Positions 44,956 through 57,200 of a stretch of 64,000 nt of DNA are shown here, in pieces. The stretch is from Cyclaneusma minus (taxonomy: Eukaryota; Ascomycota; Leotiomycetes; Marthamycetales; Marthamycetaceae). The translations under genes and the position numbers were made by a program. Location: positions 992,001 through 1,056,000 of the forward strand of contig JAKZHN010000013.1 of the NCBI GenBank assembly GCA_037179335.1, in the 5' to 3' direction. Position 1 is the first letter of the stretch, and each line of letters starts with the position of its first letter. Below the pieces are notes generated by a model. The model searched no databases, had not been told where the DNA came from, and worked only from the letters and a program-made list of their open reading frames with translations.

Positions 44956-45882
44956 ATGAATCTGTCCTACACCAAGATGGGTGATGCAAGCGGCGAAGAG
45001 GCGCCGGCCAAGCCTGACTCCCGGCCTGTCTTCTTCTTCGATATTGACAACTGCGTATGTATTGAAACCTTTTGACTGATTTGAAGGAGTAACTAACACT
45101 AGGAAATAGCTATATTCCAAAAGCCTAAAGATCCACGATCACATGTCCAAGTTGCTCGACAAATACTTGTAAGAGCACTCAAGCAAAAGTCACAAGTGCA
45201 CAATATTGACAACATCCCAGCATGGAACACCTCCAGCTCACCGAAGCAGACGCCTTCAAGCTGCACCAAGAATACTACAAAACCTACGGTCTCGCCATCG
45301 AAGGCCTAGTCCGCCACCACAAAATCGACCCCCTAGAATACAACCGCAAAGTCGACGACGCGATCCCCCTCGACTCCATCATCTTCCCCTCGCCCTCCCT
45401 CCGCGCTCTTCTTGAAGACATCGATGTCTCGAAAGTCAAGCTGTGGCTGTTCACCAATGCGTATAAGACGCATGGTAACAGAGTGGTGAAATTGCTGCAA
45501 GTTGATGATCTGTTTGAGGGAATGACGTATTGTGATTATGCCCAGGATCCGATTATTTGTAAGCCGCATGAGAAGATGTTTGGGAAGGCGATGGAGGAGG
45601 CAGGTGTGAGGGAGATGGGGGAATGTTATTTCGTGGGTAAGTTGGGAATGATATGTGCTTGTTTGATGGAGATGTGATGCTGATGTTTGTGAAGATGACT
45701 CGGCGCTGAATTGTAGTGCAGCGATGAAGCTGGGATGGAACGCGGTGCATCGGTTGGAAGATGACGAGACGCTGCCGGAGAAGCAGGCTTGCAAGTTCCA
45801 GATACGCCATCTTGAGGAGCTGCGGAATGTTTTCCCTCAGTTCTTCAAGTCGCGTGCGAACGCAGAAGCATCGAATCTATGA
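44956..45882 (+). CDS. SDT1: HAD-family pyrimidine 5'-nucleotidase (SDT1/PHM8-like)
   Basis: A soluble haloacid-dehalogenase hydrolase of 253 residues that removes phosphate from pyrimidine nucleoside monophosphates or related compounds. Exons are 44956-45054, 45110-45168, 45221-45636 and 45695-45882. All four HAD motifs are visible: FFFDIDNCLYS (nucleophile Asp and second Asp), LWLFTNAYK (Thr/Asn motif II), ICKPHEKMF (Lys motif III) and the split FV|DDSALNCSAAMKLGWN (acidic motif IV, rebuilt across the last intron). The helical cap with EYYKTYGLAIEGL is typical of the SDT1/PHM8 group. A second ATG at residue 8 (MGDASGEE) could be used. The exact substrate cannot be told from sequence. Confidence 0.88.
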
Positions 45883-46134
45883 TATTCCGGGATAGAGAAG
45901 ACTAGGAGTATCGGAGTCGGACCGGAAGCTTGTGTTGATGCACAGTCGTAGAGGGCATATCAGGAGTCAACAGACGGCGGGAGCTGTATCTATCTCTCCG
46001 ATTCTAGAAGCAAGATGAAGTCGCATGTCAATATGGCCGAAGTTCGTGATTAGCCCGTGATGGATCTCGTCAGTTCAGAAAAGGCCATCGGTCCATGTAG
46101 AACTCCATAAAGGGGCTCAGAGTCCGTCGCCCCT

Positions 46135-46667
46135 TCACGGCCGTTTGACATTCCGAATAACCTCTTCCAAGCTCGCCAACACCACCTCCCTCTCCTTAAC
46201 CGCCTCGCTCCTCGTCTCCTCAGCCTTCTTCAGTTCCTCCTCCAACTCCTGTATCCGCCTCTCCTGATCCTCCTCACTATGCGTCAACCCCGGCAGCTTG
46301 TCAATCAAAAACTCAATCTGCTGTTCGCGAATTATGAGATCCTGAGCAAGCTCCCGCTGGCCGGCTTTGAATGCATCTGCAGGGTAGGGATCAACTGCAC
46401 CGTCCACGTTTGTTAGCACAGGGTTTCGGGTACAAGTGTTGTGGGCAGAGGTTCTGGAAGCATACGCTCGTCGGTATCCAGCTTCACCTCGCGCACTTTG
46501 TCGGTGCTGCTCACGGGCTGGAGATCGTGGTGCTTGTGGATGAAATGCAGTGATGCGACAAACTGATGTGCTAGCTGCAATGAATTAGCATGGGGAGTGC
46601 AGACGGGTGGAATGTATATGCATACCTGGTCGACAGCATCTTGGAGCTGCGTAAGTCGATCTGCCAT
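46135..46667 (-). CDS. MED21: Mediator complex subunit 21
   Basis: A 136-residue subunit of the middle module of Mediator, which links activators to RNA polymerase II (SRB7 in yeast). Exons are 46667-46626, 46574-46466 and 46394-46135. It starts with the family signature MADRLTQLQDAVDQ, continues LAHQFVASLHFIHKHHDL, and has DPYPADAFKAGQRELAQDLI, which leads into a long coiled coil (EEDQERRIQELEEELKKAEE) that pairs with MED7. Length and order match fungal MED21. The first exon codes only 14 residues. Confidence 0.93.
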
Positions 46668-47012
46668 TGCGACAATTGTAAGTTCTTTTGCTTGTTCTTG
46701 GGTTAGTTGACTATTGAAGATGCTTGTTTGCGACGAGGCTGAGATCTGGGGTCGAACATGGAGGCTCAAGGCCTGCCGATCATATTCCTTTAAAGTTAGA
46801 CTAGCTTCGCTCCTGGCGGCCGGGATCCGCGTTTAGCGCCTACTCCTATCAAAAGCGCGTCTGGTCCCAAACTTCAAAAGCACCTGAAACCTCAACTCTC
46901 ACGATCCCGAATCGGGAGACCCAGACTCCCGGGTCCCTGCAAACCGCAAACGAACCGCAGCACATCAGCCGGACGATCGATCGGATTGATGGGCGACTAA
47001 GACAAACTTTAC
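46668..47012. promoter_or_regulatory. Divergent promoter region of MED21 and RRG7
   Basis: 345 bases between opposite start codons. It must drive both genes. No repeat or TATA box was seen. Confidence 0.45.
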
Positions 47013-47747
47013 ATGAGAGGCAACGCAGCCTTGCGGCGAGTGACAAGATGCCGCTTCTCGCTGCAGCATCGACTCTTCAGCACCTCAGCCGCCCTCAAAT
47101 ACCCTGAACCGCCATCCACCAACCACTGCGATCTCCAAAGCTTTCTGGAATATGCATCCAGCGACCAGGCCGGCCGCAACTATGTGCGCAGCACCGTATA
47201 TGCGGGCACTCACTACGAATACACCGTACAGTCCGCTCTCCAACGTCTCGGTCTCTCACTGCAGCGTGTAGGAAAGGTTTCAGACTATGGGATTGATCTG
47301 GTAGGCACTTGGCCTCTTCCCACATCGAAAGTTCCAAAGAAGGTGCTGGTGCAATGCAAAGCGCATGCCGAGAAGCTCCATCCGAGCGTAGCGCGAGAGC
47401 TGGAAGGTGCGTTTGTGGGCGCGCCGCCGGGGTGGAGGAGCGAGGGGGTGCTGGCGCTGCTGGTTACGTGTGGGGTGTCGACAAAGGGCGTGAGAGAGGC
47501 GCTGGGGAGGAGTAGGTGGCCGATGGGCTTTCTTTGCTGCACGAAGGAAGGGAAGGTGCTGCAGTTCCTCTGGAACAGGCGGGCTGAGGAGGACGGTTTG
47601 CTGGGACTGGAGGTTGGCTTGAGGTATGGGGGCAGCGAGAAGGAGGAGGATAGGGAAATTGTGCTAAGCTGGAGGGGGAAACCGTTTCCGCCACCGGAGA
47701 GAAAGAGACGGAAGAGGAAAGCGTTTGATGGTTTGATGGAGATATAA
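47013..47747 (+). CDS. RRG7: RRG7-like mitochondrial protein
   Basis: A single-exon protein of 244 residues of the RRG7 (required for respiratory growth) family. Residues 1-30 are Arg-rich with LFSTSAALKYP, a typical mitochondrial presequence and cleavage region. The core has GTHYEYTVQSALQRLG, DYGIDLVGTW and KVLVQCKAH. The spaced acidic residue, Asp and Q-C-K pattern matches a restriction-endonuclease-like PD-(D/E)xK fold. The C-terminus is basic (PPPERKRRKRKAF). Yeast RRG7 loss causes respiratory failure; nuclease activity is only inferred from the fold. Confidence 0.85.
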   Translation: MRGNAALRRVTRCRFSLQHRLFSTSAALKYPEPPSTNHCDLQSFLEYASSDQAGRNYVRSTVYAGTHYEYTVQSALQRLGLSLQRVGKVSDYGIDLVGTWPLPTSKVPKKVLVQCKAHAEKLHPSVARELEGAFVGAPPGWRSEGVLALLVTCGVSTKGVREALGRSRWPMGFLCCTKEGKVLQFLWNRRAEEDGLLGLEVGLRYGGSEKEEDREIVLSWRGKPFPPPERKRRKRKAFDGLMEI

Positions 47748-48107
47748 TCAAACAGAGGCACGTGATGTGCGGTTCTACGAACGATGGCATTCGGTTGTCA
47801 TATAAAGTCAAGGCGAGGTTCTCTCATTGCTTGGGTTCCATTCGTCCCTGCCTATTGGAAGCTTCTCCGGACGCTCTTTCCAGTCTATACCGGATTTCCA
47901 GACCGAGTACTTGGTCCTCTTTGCCCCTGCCTCGAGCTGTCACCAGAGCTCCCTGAAGTCTTTATAGAACTACGACCTTCTTAAGTCTTTGGACTTCAAT
48001 CTATACCGTGCCTGCCATCACCAGAAAAACCGATCAATCCACAACTGCTAATCGTCCACCTCCAACCCCCTCGCGAGCACTACCGCAACAGTCCCTCTCA
48101 ACCCCCA
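47748..48107. other. Intergenic region
   Basis: This holds the 3' UTR of the RRG7 gene and the upstream region of a small putative gene. Nothing else was seen. Confidence 0.5.
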
Positions 48108-48423
48108 ATGTGCCATCAAGTCCAACGTATCTACGACTGCGGCCACCCCGGCCCCTCCGAGCGCATAACCTGCACGACCCCCAAACCCGAATGCCTCAGC
48201 GTCTTCCTCAAGCAAGTTCTCGAAAACGCTCACGGCTGCTGTCAAGTGCGTTCTCAACCATCTCCCTATCCTTTGGTCATTCGTCCGGACTGACAGATTG
48301 GCTAGTATTGTCAATCAGCATCCTGCGCCGCCCGAGATTCCGACGACGAGGATCGCCATTCAATGGGTAGCTTTGCCCCTCTCGTCTTCCGTTCTTCTTT
48401 GCTTTCGAGTTCTGCTGGGATGA
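48108..48423 (+). CDS. Small Cys-rich putative protein
   Basis: A possible two-exon gene (48108-48245 and 48319-48423; 73-nt intron with GTGCGT...TCAG) encoding 80 residues. The first exon reads MCHQVQRIYDCGHPGPSERI and has six Cys in 46 residues, including an YDCGH motif. The pattern (Met-Cys, then aromatic-x-C-G-H) resembles many small uncharacterised fungal proteins that may bind metal, but I cannot name a family. The C-terminal part is hydrophobic and overlaps the edge of the dispersed repeat, so the second exon is uncertain. Confidence 0.4.
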
Positions 48424-48617
48424 GTGCTGAGCATCGGAATTCAAGATCCGCAGAGTTGAGACGTATAGGGAGGGTATGGACGAGATCTGAGTGGGGTTGG
48501 GCGATACGGTGGGTGAGGAATTTGGTGTTGGGAGTTATTGCCAATTCGAGCGGATGGGGGTGGAAGGTGAAAGACCGCATGTTGAGCGAATGGGGAGCGA
48601 ATGGTGGTGAATAGGGG
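48418..48617 (-). repeat. Dispersed repeat, copy B
   Basis: On the minus strand, a 200-bp relative of the 35091-35359 copy without its internal duplication. Shared landmarks are CCCCTATTCA, CATTCGCTCAACATGCGGTCT, ATCGCCCA, CAGATCTCGTCC, CTCTGCGG and CTCAGCACT. In this copy the frame from the ATG stays open (MRSFTFHPHPLELAITPN...), and it runs on to 48311. Confidence 0.72.
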
Positions 48618-49225
48618 ATAATGTCGAAATACAAAGTCCCCGTTTGCGCAAGTAGAGGCAATGTGATTGTATAGTAGAATGCGCGGATGGTCACTGTCAG
48701 CGTTAACAAGAAATGTCAAGGAATACTAATTTCAAGTGCTAAGAGTAAAAGTTGGGGGAATCTTTTATACAATTTGAAATATACGATTTTGGGTAAAGGA
48801 TCATGATGGAAGAAGTCAGTGTGGCTGTGGCGCTATTCTCAATCCGGCAGGTAACTATTTTCTGCGATTTTAAATTCCCAGACAGCGAATAGTGATTTAG
48901 CGATCCCCTGGTTTGAATCATCGTTCGCCATCTGTTAGATTCTTATTAATTACCTTCGCAAAGCATGAGACTTGGGAATGAGTCTGGAGAATGAGTTTGG
49001 ATCATTGCGGATACTAAATCATCGCCTAGGTACTGGCAACTACCTAAGAAGAATACAAAGCCCAGAAGACGCCCGCCATTTGAAAGGAAACTTGTGAGTG
49101 AGACGTAAAGACGCCAGTCAGCCAATCCATGCCTATCTTTCCATTTCCCCATTCCATCCCATGCCCCAATACCCTATGCTAATATCACAGAAGCGTTTTA
49201 AGTCCCATGTTCAAAGACGTATGAC
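48424..49225. other. Intergenic region
   Basis: Apart from the repeat copy at 48418-48617, this is AT-rich sequence before the 3' end of the membrane-protein gene. No gene is supported. Confidence 0.55.
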
Positions 49226-50675
49226 TTAGTTGACGGGCAGAATGTGGACTTCCTCAGACTCGACATTAGCCTGCTGGTAAGTAGCCATCAACTTATCAAA
49301 GTCGCTGCCCAGCGCAAAGCGAAACTCGAGCATCAGGAGCACAGCAGCAGAGATGGTGATCAAGAACTGCACAGCTCCAACCTTGGCGTAGAGCTTCAGG
49401 AGACGGATGCGCGAGCCCCATCCGAAAGTGCTCCAGGCATCGAGAATGCCAACGACACCACTGCCTCCGGCACTCTCGGCTACGAACTTGCCGTTGAAGC
49501 TGCGGTCGAAGGGAACGACAGTCTCAGTCTCTTCGGGGAGTAGAGAGGCCTCGACACGCTTGAGGGTGACGGTGGCGGGGATGAGAACGAGGAGCGAAAC
49601 GCCGAGGGCGACGGCAATGACGGAGAACCACTTGAGGACTAGGACCTTCTTGGCACAAGCCGACATCTCGTGGACGGATTGAGGGGTCATGTCCTCCAAG
49701 TGGTAGGCGTTGGCAAGGTAAAGCGGCAGGTAGATGGAAAGCACCTGAGTCAAGCCGACAAGGGCGGTAGGAAGTGCAATCTTCTTGTAGACCTTGAAGC
49801 CAGGGAGACGTTGGAACAAGTTCTTGCCGTTGGGCTCTGAAATCATAATGTGTGTCCAGGCAACGCTGATAGGAGAAATGATGACCAAAGCTAAGACGTA
49901 GTCGGTAGCAAAGGGAAACATCATGACACCTAGGGTGGCTCGGACGATACGGGTAGCGAATTTGAGAACAATGTAGGCGGAGAGACCGCGGAATGCTGAA
50001 GAGCAGCCGGCTTGGGAGCGGAGATATTGAAGGGCCTTACGAGGGTTTGCGGTAAGCGGCTGTTGCTTCACGAGGAGAAGCTCCGGCTCGGCAATCTCGG
50101 TCTCCTTCTTCTCGTCGAGAGGTGCATCGGGGTCTTCGTTGACGACTTCGTAAGCGTAGGGAGCCGTTGGAGACTCGATCATGGTAAGGGTGGCGATGAG
50201 ATTGCCATAGCTGTATCGAATCTGCGGAATCAAATGTCAGCAAGGGATATTGAAAACAATGTGCTATTAGCCAAATTAATGGAGATAACGCATGTCAGGA
50301 GAAATGCTCAGATATTCCAAGTAACCAGGGATATTCCAAGTAATCAAAGATGGTCCAGCTGATTAGGACTGATCCAAATCACTGGAACGCTCCCTCCGAA
50401 CCACGCAAAACGATCCATGGAAATCATCGGATGTAAACGGGCAACCTGAAGATCGCAAGAAGGGTATGAAACGTATCAACAGTCAACACACATACCTGGA
50501 AGATCTTAATAGCAGCCAGGACAACAGTAGAGATCATAAGCGCCAGTCCCCAGTACGGCAAATGAACAGCATCATCATCCGGACCGGTCGAGCTTCCAAC
50601 ATGAAGTTTGGTGACAAACACATGCTGCTGGGCTTCGATTCCTCGACGGACGAGGCCATCGAAAGCTCCGATCAT
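49226..50675 (-). CDS. Multi-pass membrane protein of unknown function
   Basis: A 391-residue protein from exons 50675-50496 and 50221-49226; the phase-0 junction gives AAIKIFQ|IRYSYGN. About five or six hydrophobic segments are visible: WGLALMISTVVLAAIKIF near residue 45, then ATLGVMMFPFATDYVLALVI, ALVGLTQVLSIYLPLYLANA, WFSVIAVALGVSLLVLIPAT, and VGAVQFLITISAAVLLMLEF near the end. A charged cytosolic-type loop (DAPLDEKKETEIAEPELLLV) lies between segments one and two. No transporter signature is recognisable. The gene starts about 550 bases from the 3' end of the ATR gene. Its intron contains the 19-bp minisatellite. Confidence 0.75.
50311..50386 (+). repeat. Degenerate 19-bp minisatellite, four units
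   Basis: Units start at 50311, 50330, 50349 and 50368. The first two are nearly identical (GATATTCCAAGTAAyCAnn). The array lies inside the intron of the membrane-protein gene. Period and core (ATTCC.AA; CCAAATCACT) resemble the array at 1393-1468. Confidence 0.75.
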
Positions 50676-51227
50676 GATGGCGGCGTTCTTTCAATGAGTT
50701 TGAAGGAAAGTGAGGATCTGTCGATTTCGATTCGATGCTTGTTGTTTTGTAGAAAAGGTGAAATTGCAGGAAGCGTGTTGCGAAATGGCGGACAAAGGAG
50801 TGGTGAGGTTGTCTGGCGGAGGTTAAGGAGCGCGCTGACAGATGGTCGTCATGCAGCTGCCTACGGGGGAGCCTGCAAGTGGCGTAAAGCCGTAAGTCCG
50901 GACTCCGACTGCGCCACAAGCCTCTGGCTGTGATTGACAGGGGTTATTTATTTATGGACGCCACTACACCCCATTAGGCAGGCTTGGCTTTCTTTGTCCC
51001 TCCTTGGGAAAATCTGCGAAGTTCCGACTCTAGTGTGTGGGGTTACTGTAAGATCAAGAATTTGGTTATCAAGGTAAAGTGGGAACTCGAGCACAGCTTA
51101 TTGTCATTCACGCAACTTGAATTCTGGATATTGACAGCAAATGCACAGTAAGCTCAAGTGTGGTGAGTGTATGGCCATATGCAGGCAGCAATATCAATAC
51201 ATCAGAAGTGGCAGAAGTACCAAAACA
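50676..51227. other. Intergenic region
   Basis: This holds the promoter of the membrane-protein gene and the 3' UTR of the ATR gene. Nothing else was seen. Confidence 0.55.
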
Positions 51228-54200
51228 TCAGAAGAACGCACACCAGCCAATGTACATGGCCGCCAGATTCTTGTGGTCCGTGGCCTGCTTGATCAGCTCA
51301 TCGACATGACCCTCCACGCTCAACGGCACATTCTCTTTCTCCATCAGTCCCCGGATCTTCCGCTGCAGCAAATCCAACACCTCCTGGCCTGTTGTCGGCA
51401 CGTCTTCGTGATGTCTCTTCTTGTCCTTCTTCGGCACCAGGTCCAGCGTCGGATCGTAGATGAAGGCTTCCATAATAGTCATCAGCGTTTCCTCGTATTG
51501 GCGCAGCAGTTTTAGCGTGAGCTCCGCCGATTTGCGGAACGGTCCTTCGTAGCCATAGACACCCATCGCATCGACCATGTTATGCGTGAGGCGGAAAGGT
51601 ACCCTTTCTGCCTGCGTAAAGGTCTTGCCTTTGTCGAAGAGGCAATTGAAGTCAACGTGGAAAGTACCGCCATTTCCTTCTTCCAACAGAATATTCTCAC
51701 CGTGGCGATCGCCCAGACCAAGGATCGTCCCAACCATAGACATGACGGCACAGGACCGAGTGTATTTAAGGCGCGCGTTGAACCAGGAAGAGGGTTCAGG
51801 GAATTGCACCACAAACCAGGAGTGGAGGACAGGCGGGAACGTCTTGAGACAGTTTTCGGTGAAGAAGTGGAGGTTGTCGTCGCTCTGTCTCGCCAGCTTC
51901 AGCCATTCTCCGATGGTCCCGTAGTTGGGATTGATGCCCATAGATTTGAATTTGGCGAGGATAATATCGCGAAGCGGGATGAGACCGTCGATCCATTCAA
52001 TAGCACCGCACTCTTCGTTCAGAGGCGTCACGGCATACGTCTTGATGTAAAGTTGGCGCTTACTGGACTCGGCATCTCGTTTCAGAGACCGATTGATCAT
52101 GCTGTTGAACTCCATCAGGCGTTGATCCTTTCGCAGGTCGTCCTTGGGCTTGCATAGGAGACCGTAGAGCTTCCCATCAGAACCTCGAGCCGTTAATTTG
52201 CGAGGTCTGGCGAGCGAGCTGAGAATGAGGACCTTGTCAAGGAAAGACTGCACCGTCACGACATCTCGAGAGAATGGTCTATGACCACCTTTGGCGCCGT
52301 CCGTGATGGTTGGTAAAGTCGCTGTCAGAACGCTCTCGACCGGCAGAGCCAGTTGACTCGGCATGCAAACCTTGGCATTGAAGGCAAGGTCGTTGGTAAT
52401 ACTAACAGACACTGTGCCCTTGTTTTGAAAATCACCAGCATTGCAAACACACAACAGCTCGTTAACAAGCCGCTCTCCGTTCTTTATCATGGCACGCATG
52501 TCTGGGTTGGAGGGGTCAGACTTCTTCGCCGTACGGAGCGTAGTTATAATGGCCGTACCCCGACTCTTGCGATCTTGTTGTGTGGAATTTGTGACTGCCA
52601 AAAGACTCCATAGGGCTTGCTGAGGATAAGTTGTCACAACCCTAGTAATGATATTCTGAAGGATCTTGTAAACTTCAGGGTTTGAGTGAGTGATCCGAGC
52701 CACTATCTGGGGTAAAGCCGTATACCACACGTAGGCCGGCAGCTTGGCAATGTACTTTTGGAGCTTGACGTGGATAAGAGTAAGCTGTTCTTTGCGCCTT
52801 TGGCCAATCCTCTTGACTTCTTCGCGTTGGTACTGACTACTATCGGGCTTCGCCTTGCTCGGCTGCTGTACCCGATTTCCAAGGTCAAGCCAGAGGGTGA
52901 GGACTCGAGGCAGAGTCTGGTAGATGTATTTCGTTCCCCAGCTCAAGGAACGAAGGTAATTTTCCATCACGAGCTTCGCCATTTCCCCGGTTTTATAGGT
53001 ATCATGTTGGTCGATCCCAGGTAGAGCTCGGTGAGACTCCATAACTTTGTTGTAATATCTACCGAGGTAGTAATGTCCCTTCTCCCACTGCGCATGGGTT
53101 TTGGCAGCCAATTGGTATTGCGACCTGAGCTTGGCCGACTGGGTCTGTCCGGCGTTGTCGAGCCATTTAGCAAGCATAAGATGGGCCCTGGCAGTGAGTA
53201 GATTTTGCTGCTGTGCGGATTCCTCCTTCGAGAAACTTGCGGAATTGCTCGAGATCCCAGCGTTAGGTATGAGCGCATTCGACTTAATGGCACCGTCCAG
53301 ACCCTGGATAGCTTTGCGGTGATGTCCTTCTTTCCACAGTAGCCGAGCATGCTCGATAGTCGCAGACTCGTCGCCAAGTTGCTTCGCATGCAAGACAGCA
53401 TTGAGAGATTGATGCATCGCGTTGCCTTTGCGGGCTAGACGCGCGCTGGTAAGCCAAGCGGAAGCTATGTCAGACTTGCGGAAACAAGATCTGGGTCGTC
53501 AGTATGGAAGTTCTAAGCTGTTTACGGTTGGGACACTCACCCTGTCAGCTGCATAGCAGCACGACGAATGCCAAGCAGATATTGCTTATCATTCATGTAA
53601 CTGCCAAGAACCTCGAGTCGCCCATCAAGAGCTTGCAGGGCTTCTCGACGATTGGGTTTGCCTTCCTCGCCTGCTTCCGCGATAATCTCTAGTTCAGTTA
53701 GAGCATGGAACTTCAACATTGTGTCATGACAGCCCGCAAGAGAGTTTGTTGTCGACAAAGATAGTGACTGAGCAGAATGCTCCCTCATTCTATCAATGGT
53801 TGACGAGAATAGCTGCCTGTCACCCTTTTGAAGTGCAAGAAGGGCTCGCCCAATGTTGACGTTGAAATGACCATCACTTTCAGCCGTAGAGAGCGAAATA
53901 TATTTTTCAAGCGAGCTCCATCGTGCTGTCGCCCATGCCGCCTCGGTTGCAAATGGAAGGATATCTGAAATGGACGACTTCCGTTGCTGCATTCCTTCTA
54001 CGTAGTTGAGTAGAACATCTGTTCAGATATTAGCATAGTGCCTTTCTGGAGGACCGCAAGGTGACTGACCGTGTTGACCGGACTCTTTCAAACATGTCAA
54101 CAAGTTCAGCTGCACATCTGTATCATCAGGTGTTTCTGCTAGTTTCATCTCATACCAGCTCTGAGCAGTAGTCCAGCGTCCGGCCTTCCTGTGACCAACG

Positions 54201-57200
54201 ACTTGCTGATCGATTTCGAGGACATGGAGGTGCGCAGAAATCCCTTCGATACCGTCTGGCTCATCTATCTGGGTGTATATCGTCTGCAAACGCTCGAGGA
54301 GAGGAGATGGCACTTCGGTCTTCTCGCTGCGGACTTGTCTGATGTGTTGTTCCCATTTGAGGAGAGCCCGGGAGTAAGATTTGCACTCCACAGCCCTGCC
54401 GGAAACCACCTCGGCGGGTATTGCTGAGAGGACCTGGTTGACACGTAGTATGTCGGTTTCAGGAGTAGAGAGATCACCTTCGGATGCCCGTGCCCTACTT
54501 GGAAGGTTCTGTCGGCTCTGAGACCATCGAGACATGTAATCTAGGACATGAAATATTGCCTATGCAAACAGAATCAGCGACTTGGAATAGTATGATAAAG
54601 AATGGCTATTATACCTCACTACATTGTCTCAGGTCCTCCCATTGTAAGTGAGTTAGTCCGTTAGTTTCCTGCGCGAGAACAGTCCTGAACTCCTGGCTGA
54701 TCTGCTTTCGTTGCTTATCCGTTCCAGAAACCACCACATGAAGCAGGGCTATTGGCAGAAGATAACTTGCGATAGCATGATCTGTATTCTTGATGACTCT
54801 CCGTAGAGGTGGAAAGATGAGACTCGCATTTTGGTTGGACGGCTTATTGAGAAGGTCAATAGTGAATTTCTTGAGCCATGGAATGAACCGCCGTTCAGAA
54901 CCAAATATCGGGTACTGCGCTTCCACGACCTGGTGATCCGTAACGGTATATGCAGAACTTAACAAAGGAGTGAGGGTAGCCTGCACCTGTTCGGGAAGAC
55001 TGAGCCATTTGTTGTAGGGGTCGTCAGATGCGGAGTGGTCTCCGGGCTTCGAGCGCTGGGAACATGCCGAGCTAAGGCCGCAAGCTTTGAGAAGTTCCTG
55101 AATGGCGTAGGATAGGAATCCTTGGGCTTTGGAGCTGGTAGCTGACAAGAACGACTTTAGAAGAACGTGTTCAATGGTGAAGAGACAGAAATCAGTCGAG
55201 TCATCTGCTTGGTCAAAATTAGTCGTGACAAGGACCTCTTTCCGCTCTCTCAAAGCTTCAACCCTATTCGAATCGAGACAGCCGATGAGCCCAATACATT
55301 CGGCTGAGAGACGAGCGATATTGACATTGCTGCTGTTGAACCTGACACAGGCATCGAGCACGTTGCGTGTAAGTTCGCCGACGATTTTGTCTGGTTGCTC
55401 GCTGACCGCAGATGCCTGGAGAAACGACTGGTGATTTCGTAGGTAAACAATCAGCTCTGTCAGGGCTTGAATGACCACACTTTCGTTTTCATGCTTCACT
55501 CTTGCACAGAAGAAGATGAATTCCTCCCGCATATCGGGAGTTCCTCTCAGTTCTTCCAGCCGGTTCTTGAACTCGCCCAACTCCTCGATAGAGGCGAGGG
55601 ACGGTAGTACGTCAATTTTCCGCTCTATAACATCAGGGCGTTTGTCAAGCAGTGTCTGTATGATATTTATGGCTTGGTTCTCAGTGAGCCTGTCGAAACG
55701 GTTCCAGTACAGAATGATGATGGAGAAAGTAGCCTCCAGAATTGTCTCGACATCATCATCGGCAAGACTCCTTACCATGGTGGCCCAAGCGGAGAAGGCA
55801 TCGGCCCTCAGTCCGTCCTGCGATAGGGAAGAGTGGAGACCGGCACATATCTGGTCTATGTCAGTAACGCCTGGAATCTCATTGGAGCTGGATCATATAC
55901 CTGTGGCAAAGCAAGCCTGATGTAGCCTTTTCCTAACAGGACCATCTCACCCAAGCCCCTCAAACAGTATTGTCTTTCCATGATTGGTAGTTTTTGATCA
56001 TTGATCTTCTCAAAAAAGGCGTTCAGTAAGGCTAGCACATGGGTCTCAAGGAACCTCCCAATCTGGTCGGTTCCCTTCCCGTGTGCCTTATCACCAGCGC
56101 TGACACACCGACTCGCAAGGAACTGAATGGCATGTCGGATCTAAGCAACAAGCTGGTTAGATGATGAGAAAGAGGGAATTTGGAGGGATAACTTACTCTT
56201 ACTTTTTTGCTGTCATCTACCTCGCCGACAGCTTTGAGAAGCTCAAAAGCAATACCGATAGGCTCGGTCCTTATCCAGTCGACATCGCTCTGATTGAACC
56301 GAGGAGAAATGTTTCCTAGAACAGACACAATGTAACTTTCCATGTCAGGCCTTTCTTGCATCAGTAGCAGCGCCATGATCTGCGCCGTGTTCTTACTGTC
56401 CATGATGACTTGACACTCATCTTCGTCACCACGCAACTTCGAAATCCTGTGAACTATATTCTTCCGCCCCCTCAATACAAGGGAAGGCAAGGTGTAACTT
56501 TGCGTCTCCACCAGGAGAGCATCGACAGATATTCCGAGCAAGTCCGCCACATACTGAGCAATCTGTGGTCTTTTCTGGAGGTTTTCGACTGCCTTGACAG
56601 CAATGTTGCGCCAGAAAGGAGCAAACATCTGAGCAGGAGTGATCTTACATGCTGTCGATATGTTCAGAAGCTATAGCAGTCAGCCTAGGCCTCGATCTGT
56701 ATTAAATTGCATCGAGCCTGTAGTAGACATACCTCATTGAATGCGAGAGCCGATATTATGGAGCTAGTATGACCAAGATATTCGACGAGGCGATGGAGCA
56801 CGAGGTTGAGATTTGCGTCTTTTACGATTCTGCCAAGAGTCAGTCACCGTAGAATTGACGATGAGATACAACTTACCGGCCCATCTGTCCCCATGCAAGA
56901 ACCGTGGTTTCCTGCAGATGCAACGGGTGCTTCTCCGCTAAGCGGTGCAAAACCTCTAGAGCATACTCGGTATTTGCAGCGGATACTTCAGACGGAGGTT
57001 GTGTTGCGATAAAGTAAGGAAGCGCTCGCCTATAAGAAGTCAGTCTCGGATGTATTTACTCTTGATACAGAAACACTCACCCGGCTGCAATCCGTAACTC
57101 GCGCAAAGAGCTCTTCAGAGAATGGAGGCACCATTCGCCTAGAGGCGAGGTTTTCAAGTTCAGGAACTCCAAGTCTCCGAAGTGGGCAGCAAATGACCTT

